A DNA stretch of 64,000 nucleotides from Gammaproteobacteria bacterium (GTDB lineage: Bacteria; Pseudomonadota; Gammaproteobacteria; Ga0077536). The notes under the pieces were generated by a model. That model did not search any database and was not told where the DNA came from. It saw only the letters and a program-made list of their open reading frames with translations. Below are positions 17,337-24,152 of this stretch, piece by piece. Position numbers and translations under genes: made by a program. Position 1 is the first letter of the stretch. Every line of letters begins with the position of its first letter. The DNA lies in the NCBI GenBank assembly GCA_016209015.1, contig JACQWY010000018.1, positions 1 through 64,000 on the forward strand, in the 5' to 3' direction.

Positions 17337-17735
17337 TCACTGCCTCGGCTTCGGCTTGGCCGGCGCGAGCAGCTTCTGCACCGTGCTCTCGTGCACCTGT
17401 GTCGGCGTGCCCGGCTTCGCCGAGTGGCACATGTCGCAGTTCTCGACCGACCAGGCGATCTCGCCGTTGTGGCAGGCGCCGCAATACTCGCCGTCGATGA
17501 TCTTCATCATGTTGATCTCATTGCCCCCCGCCTTGAACTTGAACCCGAGGTCCGCATGGCAGGCCGCGCAGCGGAAGCGGACGCGGTGGAACCAGTGCGG
17601 AAAGATCACCGGCCGCATGCCCGCGGCGTCCGAATAGTTGTTGATGACGACGTCGCCGTATTCCGCCGTGGCGGGCCCCGCGAAGCCCGGCAGCAGTAAC
17701 AGGGCGCCCACGATACGAAGGCTGCGCGCGCTCAA
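17337..17735 (-). CDS. c7-type triheme cytochrome (cassette copy 2, gene A')
   Basis: A 132-residue paralogue of the gene at 13883. After the signal it reads EYGDVVINNYSDAAG, then motifs CAACH, CGACH and CDMCH; again exactly three further histidines (two in PHWFH, one in VHEST) can complete bis-His ligation. The start is a TTG directly after a strong GGGGAGGAACG ribosome-binding site; no ATG or GTG start fits better. It follows the outer-membrane barrel gene by 50 bases, so it may be the periplasmic donor to that porin. Confidence 0.84.
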   Translation of the reverse strand: MSARSLRIVGALLLLPGFAGPATAEYGDVVINNYSDAAGMRPVIFPHWFHRVRFRCAACHADLGFKFKAGGNEINMMKIIDGEYCGACHNGEIAWSVENCDMCHSAKPGTPTQVHESTVQKLLAPAKPKPRQ

Positions 17736-17785
17736 CGTTCCTCCCCACGATTCCCTGTTGCGTTCATGTTCGTGCCGCCTCACCG

Positions 17786-19579
17786 TCACAGCCCGCCGAA
17801 ATGCCGCCGGACCTGGAACAGCAGCAGCGAGCGCCCGTTGTCCCGGAACTGCGAGAGCCTGCCGATGAGCCGGAAATCGATGCGCCCGATGCTGTACTCG
17901 AGCCGGTTCTCCCAGTCCATGTCGTCGCGCGCATAGGGATCCGTCGGCTCCGTGACGAGCGGCAGATAGGTATCGCTGATGAGCCGCACCGTCGAACGGA
18001 AACGCAGGCGCGGCACGTCGAACACCTGCTGGCTCTGATACGTCACGTCGAGCGTCGCGACGGGCAGGAAGCCATCGCTCTGGCGGCCGAACGCGAACGT
18101 CGAGGCATTGCCCGCCTTCTGGCGGATGGCCTGCATCGTCACGTCGCCGCTCAGCGAGGAGCTGCGGCCGAGGCGCTGATCGACGGAGAACTGCAGGTTC
18201 AGGAGCTGGAATTCGTTGCGCTCGTCGCCGAGGCGGCCGCCGCCGCCGAACGTCCGCGAATCGCTGACCGAGACGCGCGCGATCGTCGAGCGCGCGAGCT
18301 CCTGATAGGACCAGGTCGCGCCGGCGTCGTGGAGCAGGATCAGCACGCGCCGGCCTTCGGTGTCGGCGAGCGCGGTCGTGCTCTCGTTCGAGCTGAGCGT
18401 GAGCATGGAGCTGCCGAACGGCACGGCCCGCGTCACGTTGTGGCCGACCTCGACGGACTGCGTCTGCAGCGCGCCCAGCGGATCGGTGTCGTTCTCGAGG
18501 CTGCCGCCGAGGATCCAGTTGTACTGGAAGCCCCAGAGCTCGTGATCGTCGGAGGTGTACGTCGCCCCCGCGCGCTGGAACGTCACGGTCGTCGTCGCAC
18601 CTTCCGGCGCGATGTGCGTCATGCCGGCATCGGCGGTGAACTGCAGGTTCGGCGTCCACTCGTAGCTCGTGCCGACGGTGCCGGTGAAGCTCGTCGCGGT
18701 TGAATCCTGGAGCTGCGTCTGCGTACCGAAGCGCAGGACGCGGAACGTGCCGTTCACGAGCAGCGGGCGCTTCGACTCCGGACGCCAGAACGCGAAGCTG
18801 TTGAGCTGGACGAGATCGTTGTCGAACGCCGTGCCGCGCTGGCGCACGCCGATGTGATTATAGGTGAGCTGGGTATCCGCGGACAGGCGCGGTCCCGGCC
18901 GGTAGCCGTGACGCAGCAGACCGAACAGCGTGTCGACCTGATCGCCCGTCTCCGTGCGATCGAGGCTCTGCAGATCGCTGTCGAACGTCACGTCGTGTGC
19001 GCCGAAACTGCGGTTCGCACCGAACTGCAGGATGTCGAGCGAGTCGTTCTGATCGGCGGCGCCGGGCACGAGCCGCCCGATGTCCTGCCGGATGTCCTGG
19101 TGTTCGTAGCGGCCGTGGAACGTCGTGCCGTTCTCGGCGGTGTAGCGCTGCGAGATGCCCATGCGCGTGACGTCGAAATCGATGCCGGAGAGCGTGGAGT
19201 CGACCGTGCTGTCCGTGCGCTCGAAGAAGGCCTCGAAGGGGAAGCGGCTCATGGGGAAGAGCCGGAGCTTCGCGAGGCCGGAGACGATCTGCGCGTTCGT
19301 GCTCTCGCCCTGGCCGTCGGATTCGCGGAACGTCGCGCCGAAGCCACCCTCCACCCGGGCGAGCCACGGCTCGTAGACATAGCTCGTGCCGTTCACCCGC
19401 ATGATGCCGAGGTTGTCCGTTTGCGAACCGAAGCGATCGATCGTTTCATGACGAAGGTCGTAACCGATCTCACCGCGCAGACTGAGTGGCGGCCACGCGG
19501 CTTGCGCGGCGAGTGACGTCGCGGCGAGCAGGAGCCCGCCGATCCATCGGCCGCGCGCGCATGCACCGGACAGCGCCAT
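17786..19579 (-). CDS. Outer-membrane beta-barrel protein (porin of a cytochrome conduit)
   Basis: A 597-residue protein with a signal (GGLLLAATSLAAQA) and then alternating aromatic/polar strands throughout, ending in an aromatic-rich segment (LLLFQVRRHFGGL) as barrels often do. I count many candidate strands separated by polar loops, more than enough for a barrel of over 20 strands. Large barrels next to multiheme cytochromes are the outer-membrane sleeves of Geobacter-type porin-cytochrome conduits; MtrB/PioB are the Shewanella/Rhodopseudomonas counterparts. No CXXC typical of MtrB is evident at the N-terminus. Assignment rests on composition and context. Confidence 0.75.
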   Translation of the reverse strand: MALSGACARGRWIGGLLLAATSLAAQAAWPPLSLRGEIGYDLRHETIDRFGSQTDNLGIMRVNGTSYVYEPWLARVEGGFGATFRESDGQGESTNAQIVSGLAKLRLFPMSRFPFEAFFERTDSTVDSTLSGIDFDVTRMGISQRYTAENGTTFHGRYEHQDIRQDIGRLVPGAADQNDSLDILQFGANRSFGAHDVTFDSDLQSLDRTETGDQVDTLFGLLRHGYRPGPRLSADTQLTYNHIGVRQRGTAFDNDLVQLNSFAFWRPESKRPLLVNGTFRVLRFGTQTQLQDSTATSFTGTVGTSYEWTPNLQFTADAGMTHIAPEGATTTVTFQRAGATYTSDDHELWGFQYNWILGGSLENDTDPLGALQTQSVEVGHNVTRAVPFGSSMLTLSSNESTTALADTEGRRVLILLHDAGATWSYQELARSTIARVSVSDSRTFGGGGRLGDERNEFQLLNLQFSVDQRLGRSSSLSGDVTMQAIRQKAGNASTFAFGRQSDGFLPVATLDVTYQSQQVFDVPRLRFRSTVRLISDTYLPLVTEPTDPYARDDMDWENRLEYSIGRIDFRLIGRLSQFRDNGRSLLLFQVRRHFGGL

Positions 19580-19685
19580 GCTCCGCCACGCTCATCGGCG
19601 CTCCCGCCGTCCGTCGCCGCCCGGCGTCGCAAGCGGGATCGCGTTCGTCCTCGCTGCCGCCGGCACGCCGCAGCGTGCGGCGGGC

Positions 19686-20690
19686 TCAGCGCGTCTTGCC
19701 GGCGAGCGCTGCATCGCCCGGCTCCGCCGCCACGACGTCGATCTTCGCAGCCGCCTTCAGCCGCGCCCGCAGCTCGCTCCACGCCCGTTCGCCGCGTTCG
19801 CGGCGCAGGAGCGCGAGCGCACGCTCCTTCACGTCGGCGAATTCGCGCTGGCGCGGCTCGCGCCGATCGACGAGCTTGAAGATCGCGACGCCCTCGAGGA
19901 CCGTGACGGCGTCCGAGATCCCGCCCGGCTGCAGCTTCGCGATCGCTTCTTCCGCCGCAGTGCTCAGCATGCCGGCATGCAGATAGCCCATGTCGCCGCC
20001 CGACGCCGCCGTCTTGTCCGCGGACTTCTCGCGCGCGAGCACCGCGAAGTCCCCGCCCTTGCGCAGCGCGTCGAGGATCTCCGCGGCTTCGGCGCGGGCC
20101 TTGTCCCAGGCTTCCGTCGGCGCGGACGGATCGACCGCTTTCAAGATCAGTGCGACGTGATCCTGCCGCGGCTCCGTGAACTTCTCGGGATGCTCGAGGT
20201 AGAACTTCGCCGCCTCGTCCGCGCCCGGCGCAGCGGCGTCGCGCGTTCTGGCCTCGAGCTGGCCGAGCACGTCGTCGTCGCGCAGCAGCCCGCCGAGCGT
20301 GGCGAGCGCCTTCTCACCCTGGGTCGGCCATTGCGGCGACTTCTCGTAACGCTCGCGATAACGCGTGAGCTGGGCGGTGATCTTCGACTCGTCGGCCGCG
20401 AGACCGAGGCGCTTCGCTTCGCGCACGAGCAGCACGCGCTGGATGAGCTGCTCGCCGACCTCCTGCCGGATCTGTTCGCCGAGATTCTCGGGCGGCGCGC
20501 CGTGGTAATAGCGGGCGCGGACGGTGCGGGCGAGCACGCCCGCGAACTGCGCCTGCGTGATCGTCATGTCGTCGACCGTCGCCCAGACCGGCTCAGTCGT
20601 CGCGGCCGCGGGCTCCGCGGCCGCCTGCAACGCCGCCCCGAGCAACAGGCCCGCGATGGTGAGTAGTCTCGTCTGCATGCTGGCACCCAT
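19686..20690 (-). CDS. Parvulin-type peptidyl-prolyl isomerase, periplasmic (PpiC/SurA-like)
   Basis: A 334-residue protein with a signal (LLTIAGLLLGAALQAAA), an N-terminal SurA-like helical chaperone region (about 40-160) and a rotamase domain (about 165-270) containing HVALILKAVDP, GGDFAVLAREKSADK, GGDMGYLHAGMLS and LQPGGISDAVTVLEGVAIFKL. It would assist folding of exported proteins. A PpiC gene next to a tetraheme cytochrome and porin also occurs in Geobacter OmcS/OmcE-type regions as far as I recall. It is the first gene of the long minus-strand series 20690-7670. Confidence 0.86.
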   Translation of the reverse strand: MGASMQTRLLTIAGLLLGAALQAAAEPAAATTEPVWATVDDMTITQAQFAGVLARTVRARYYHGAPPENLGEQIRQEVGEQLIQRVLLVREAKRLGLAADESKITAQLTRYRERYEKSPQWPTQGEKALATLGGLLRDDDVLGQLEARTRDAAAPGADEAAKFYLEHPEKFTEPRQDHVALILKAVDPSAPTEAWDKARAEAAEILDALRKGGDFAVLAREKSADKTAASGGDMGYLHAGMLSTAAEEAIAKLQPGGISDAVTVLEGVAIFKLVDRREPRQREFADVKERALALLRRERGERAWSELRARLKAAAKIDVVAAEPGDAALAGKTR

Positions 20691-20846
20691 TACGCAATCA
20701 ACCGGCGAGATCCGGCCGCGCCGCCGGACGGCAGCGGGACGAATCCGTGTTTCGTACCGAGTCGTGCGGGCCGCGCTCGTGGCGGCGCGGCCCGGCGGGA
20801 TGCGGCGTCGTCGCGGAAGCGCGCCGACGCCACGTGTGAATCGCGG

Positions 20847-21659
20847 CTACTTCGAGTGGCAGGTCGTGCAGATCTGACTCGCGGTATTCGGAATGCGCAG
20901 GAACGCGACGGTCGTCGGCCCCTTCGTATCGGCGTTGTGCGGATCGTGGCAGCTCCCGCACTCGACGAAGGGCTGCACCGTGCCGAGATCGTTCCGCGCG
21001 TAGAGCACCATGTCGCTCTTCTCGCGCTGCGCCGAGGCGCCGATCGGGCTGTCCACCCACCACACCGGCTGGCCGTTCACCGTGGCTTTCACGGGCTTCT
21101 TGAAGTCCGGATCCTTGAGCGTGCCGGCGAAGAGACCATCCGCGTCCGTCGCCAGCGCACCGCCGCCGCCGTACTGCATGCTGATCGGATGATCGTTCGT
21201 CAGATCCTTGCCGAGCATCGGCACGGGACTGCCGGTCATCGCACCGAGCGCGGCCGTGTCGATCTGCTGGCCGCCGGCGTTCCAGCCGCCCGAGCCCGGC
21301 AGGTTGATCACGACATCCATCGCCTGACTGCCGTCGTGGCACGACAGACAGGCCAGCGACACCGAGCCGACCGGCGCTTCGCTCGCGTCGAACGAGGGCG
21401 TGGCGAGCGTCGAGTACTGCGTGAAACCGCCGGACGGCGGCAATACCTTGTTCCACAGCGGCACCGGCGCATTCGTCGCCGAACCGTGCGGCGTATGACA
21501 GAACACGCACACCTCGTTCGTTTTCGACGTACTGCCCTGGCCTTGCCCGCCCGCGGTGAGATCGTGCTGGCTGCCGACCACCCCGGCACTCGCGGAATTG
21601 CCCAGCGCGGTACCGAGGCCCAGCACCGCGACGACCACGCTCGTTCGAAACGCTCTCAT
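20847..21659 (-). CDS. OmcE-like tetraheme cytochrome (candidate extracellular nanowire subunit)
   Basis: A 270-residue secreted protein: signal 1-25, then CVFCH (51-55), CLSCH (104-108), CGSCH (234-238) and CTTCH (264-268). The whole protein has just four other histidines, H32, H58, H157 and H241, so all four hemes can be bis-His ligated. The order QHDL...CVFCHTPHG...CLSCHDG...NDHP...CHDPH is that of Paired_CXXCH proteins including the filament-forming OmcE of Geobacter. ATG 21659 is preceded by CAGGAGCTGCAC. A GTGAC-type operator lies 144 bases upstream. Filament formation is an inference. Confidence 0.8.
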   Translation of the reverse strand: MRAFRTSVVVAVLGLGTALGNSASAGVVGSQHDLTAGGQGQGSTSKTNEVCVFCHTPHGSATNAPVPLWNKVLPPSGGFTQYSTLATPSFDASEAPVGSVSLACLSCHDGSQAMDVVINLPGSGGWNAGGQQIDTAALGAMTGSPVPMLGKDLTNDHPISMQYGGGGALATDADGLFAGTLKDPDFKKPVKATVNGQPVWWVDSPIGASAQREKSDMVLYARNDLGTVQPFVECGSCHDPHNADTKGPTTVAFLRIPNTASQICTTCHSK

Positions 21660-21802
21660 GTGCAGCTCCTGCCCGCTGCGTGCGAAGCTCCCTCGCACGG
21701 CGGTTCCCTATTTGTCCATGTCGTGTTGCGCGCCGTTTTCCCCTCGCGCTCCACGTCTTCGCACCGTGAGTGAAGGCTATGCAATCGCGACGCGTTCCCT
21801 CT

Positions 21803-21815
21803 ATGACAAAGTCAC
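21803..21815. promoter_or_regulatory. TGAC-N3-GTCA palindrome (candidate CRP-family operator, copy 2)
   Basis: TGAC-AAA-GTCA core with flanking A and C, matching the 6691 and 23918 sites except in the outer left base and the centre. It lies in the 231-base gap between the regulator gene and the tetraheme cytochrome, 144 bases before the latter's ATG. The position fits control of the cytochrome by the neighbouring regulator. Confidence 0.5.
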
Positions 21816-21890
21816 ACACCCCTGGGCCGGAATTGATCGCGCTCAACTGCGACGGGCATTCATTACGCAGATCGTTCACGACGCACGTCC

Positions 21891-22547
21891 TCATGCGAGC
21901 TGTGCGAGTTGCGACAGCGCGTCGACGTCGAGCAGCTCGATGCGGATCCGGCCGAGACGTACCCAGCCCTGGCGCTCGAACTGTTTGAGATGACGGCTGA
22001 TCACTTCGCGTGCGGTGCCGATTTCGATGGCGAGAGAATCCTGCGAGACGCGGAGCGGCGCGGGCGGCTGCGCATTCAGGCACAACCATTTCGCGAGCCG
22101 GGTGTCGACGCGTCCGAACGTGATGCCCTCGACGAGATCGATGATCTGCTGGAAGCGCTCGGCATAGGCGCGGGACACGTACTCGCGGAAACCCGGGCAT
22201 TCCGCGAACGCGTGATGGAACGACGCCGCGGGCAGCACGGCCACGCGCACCGGCGTCTCGGCCATCACCGTCGCCCGGATCGGCACGGCGTTCGCGAACG
22301 AGGCCGTGCTCAGCACGCAGATCTCGCCGCGCGTCACTCGATAGAGCAGCACTTCGCGTCCGCACGCCGATTCCTTCGATACGCGGACCCGCCCGTCGAG
22401 CACGAAGTGCACACCGAGACAGGCGTCGCCCGGCTTGAACACCACCGAGCCCGGCGCGATGACGTGTTCGCGCGCTTCCTGTGCGATCGTGCGCCACGCC
22501 GGATCGGCGATGCCCGCGAGATCGGGAAAGGCGTTCAACCAGCGCAT
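21891..22547 (-). CDS. CRP/FNR-family transcriptional regulator
   Basis: A 218-residue protein: cyclic-nucleotide-binding-type beta-roll (about 20-125, with VFKPGDACLGVHFVLDGRVRV), dimer helix (FQQIIDLVEGITFG) and a C-terminal winged helix with recognition helix GTAREVISRHLKQFE. The R-E-x3-R pattern there matches CRP, which reads TGTGA, rather than FNR (E-x2-SR). No N-terminal cysteine cluster is present, so it is unlikely to be an Fe-S oxygen sensor. AAGGA precedes ATG 22547. It follows the NHL lipoprotein gene by 13 bases, so both are probably co-transcribed. Confidence 0.88.
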   Translation of the reverse strand: MRWLNAFPDLAGIADPAWRTIAQEAREHVIAPGSVVFKPGDACLGVHFVLDGRVRVSKESACGREVLLYRVTRGEICVLSTASFANAVPIRATVMAETPVRVAVLPAASFHHAFAECPGFREYVSRAYAERFQQIIDLVEGITFGRVDTRLAKWLCLNAQPPAPLRVSQDSLAIEIGTAREVISRHLKQFERQGWVRLGRIRIELLDVDALSQLAQLA

Positions 22548-22560
22548 TCGCCGTTCCTTC

Positions 22561-23685
22561 TCACTTCGTCGCGACGCTGGCGGCGCCGCCGAGCGCGCCC
22601 GCCGCGACATCGAGCGCCGCCGGCCGGAACACGTCGACCTTGTGGAAGAACTGGTCGACCATCAACACGCGGCCGTCGGCATCGACGTCGATCCCGGCCG
22701 GCAGCATGTAGCCGGCGCGCTCGGGACGATCGGCGCGATGGCCGACGAACAGCAGCAACTGACCCTGCGGATCGAAGACCTGGAAGTTGCCGTGCGCGGC
22801 ATCGGAGACGTAGACGTTGCCCGTGCCGTCCACGGCCACGCCCTTCGGCCGCGCGAACTGGCCGTACTGCCGTCCGAGCGAGCCGAAAGTGCGCACGAAC
22901 GTGCCGTCCTGCTTCAGCACCTCGATACGGAAGTTCGCGCTGTCGACGACGTAGATGAGGCCGTCCCGTCCGACTTTGATGTCCTTCGGCAGGTTGAACC
23001 TGCCCGGCCCGTCGCCACGCTCGCCGATGTCCTGGAGGTGCGCGCCGCTCACGGCATCGAAAACGCGCACGCGATGGTTCTGCGACGACACGCCGCCGGT
23101 GTCGACGGCGAAGAGGCGCGTGCCCTCCTGGTTCACGGCCACGTGCGAGAGGCGTTCGAATTGATCCGGGCCGCCGATCGCCCGCAGGAAGCCGCCGGCG
23201 CCGTCGTAGACCTTGATGCGGCGTTCGCTCGCGTCGACGACGTAGACGTTGCATTGCGCATCGGTGGAAATGCCGAGCGGTTTGACGAGCATGCCGGGAT
23301 CGGCCTTGCCGAATTCCTCGAACTTGCGCGCCTTGACGTCGAACACGACGACCGTGCGACGCACGGTATCGGAGACATAGACGCGGCCGCCGCAGGCACT
23401 CACGCCGAAAGGCTTGACGAGGCCGAGCGCGCCTTTCGCTTCACCGGTCAGCACCTGGCGCAGCCGATCGCTGTCGCGCTCCTCGGTAACGTCTTCGCTG
23501 GTGGCGAGCGTGCGTTCGTAATAGAAGCGCGCCGGATCCGGCGGTGCCGGAAACGCGAGCGGGGTCACGGGGACCGGCTCGGGCTCCGGCCGTGTCGCGG
23601 CGGCTTGCTCGTTGCAACCCGCTGCACCGAGCAGCAGTGTGCCGACGAGCAGGATCCCGAGTGCGGTCTTGGCGTGTGCGTTCAT
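22561..23685 (-). CDS. NHL-repeat beta-propeller lipoprotein
   Basis: A 374-residue protein with signal and lipobox LGAAGC, an Ala/Pro/Glu linker, then NHL blades (PFGVSACGGRVYVSDTVRR, PLGISTDAQCNVYVVDASER, PKDIKVGRDGLIYVVDSANFR, PKGVAVDGTGNVYVSDAAHG, PAGIDVDADGRVLMVDQFFHK). It is a homologue of the lipoprotein at 11854. NHL lipoproteins occur beside nanowire-type cytochromes in Geobacter, where their role is unclear. The ATG at 23685 places the signal at the N-terminus. A long palindrome containing the GTGAC motif lies about 230 bases upstream. Confidence 0.85.
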   Translation of the reverse strand: MNAHAKTALGILLVGTLLLGAAGCNEQAAATRPEPEPVPVTPLAFPAPPDPARFYYERTLATSEDVTEERDSDRLRQVLTGEAKGALGLVKPFGVSACGGRVYVSDTVRRTVVVFDVKARKFEEFGKADPGMLVKPLGISTDAQCNVYVVDASERRIKVYDGAGGFLRAIGGPDQFERLSHVAVNQEGTRLFAVDTGGVSSQNHRVRVFDAVSGAHLQDIGERGDGPGRFNLPKDIKVGRDGLIYVVDSANFRIEVLKQDGTFVRTFGSLGRQYGQFARPKGVAVDGTGNVYVSDAAHGNFQVFDPQGQLLLFVGHRADRPERAGYMLPAGIDVDADGRVLMVDQFFHKVDVFRPAALDVAAGALGGAASVATK

Positions 23686-23907
23686 CGGTGGCCTGCCGCG
23701 CGGTGCGGTCCCCTGGCTGCAAGTCTGTGTCGATCCGGGCAGCTTCGACTCGCTGTCTACGCCGCGCATCGCCTGCAGGTTCCCCGCACCAGAACCTGGG
23801 CTTCGGACGATTAATGCCGCGCTGACGGCGTGAGGTTCAATGCCGCGAAGAATTTTTCCGAGTGCGGCTCGCGACGCGTCCGTGCGGAAAACTACGATGC
23901 GGTCTGC

Positions 23908-23940
23908 GGGCTCTTGCGTGACTTAGTCACACAAGAGCCC
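23908..23940. promoter_or_regulatory. 33-base palindrome with GTGAC-TTA-GTCAC centre (candidate CRP-family operator, copy 3)
   Basis: Outer arms GGGCTCTTG (23908-23916) and CAAGAGCCC (23932-23940) enclose GTGAC-TTA-GTCAC (23918-23930); only the pair 23917/23931 breaks the symmetry. The 13-base core is identical to the site at 6691. It lies 233 bases before the NHL lipoprotein ATG, suiting control of the lipoprotein-regulator operon, possibly autoregulation. There is no T-run, which argues against a terminator. Confidence 0.65.
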
Positions 23941-24114
23941 GGCCGCTTGACGGGTATCACGGGGAGGCCTGCGAAAATTGCGAATCACGCCATCGCAGCG
24001 CCCGGCACGCGCGATGAAGCGCGCGGAGCACGAATGAAGTGATGGAGATCAGGGCTTGGCGATGAGCACGCGACGACGATCGCGGCCGGGGATTACCCTG
24101 AGCTTTGCAGCTTG

Positions 24115-24140
24115 CCCCGGCGTCGCCGGGGTTCTTTTCT
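24115..24140 (+). terminator. Possible rho-independent terminator
   Basis: CCCCGGCG-T-CGCCGGGG (24115-24131; tip bases unpaired) followed by TTCTTTTCT. The T-rich tail is on the plus strand, yet no plus-strand gene ends here; on the minus strand the hairpin lies just beyond arsA but its T-run would be on the wrong side. It may act on readthrough or antisense transcripts. Confidence 0.4.
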
Positions 24141-24152
24141 CCGCCTGCCGCT

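Larger units (their letters stand above)
23686..24152. other. Intergenic region without a gene
   Basis: A 467-base gap between the arsA stop and the start of the NHL lipoprotein gene. It holds the long palindrome at 23908-23940 and the hairpin at 24115-24140. Short open frames here lack homology cues and good ribosome-binding sites, so I see no gene. Confidence 0.6.

Noticed and set aside
21891-22547. Oxygen-sensing FNR
   Set aside because: The N-terminal cysteine cluster is absent and the recognition helix is CRP-like.
23908-23940. Rho-independent terminator
   Set aside because: The palindrome has no T-run on either side and shares its core with two other promoter-region sites, so an operator fits better.
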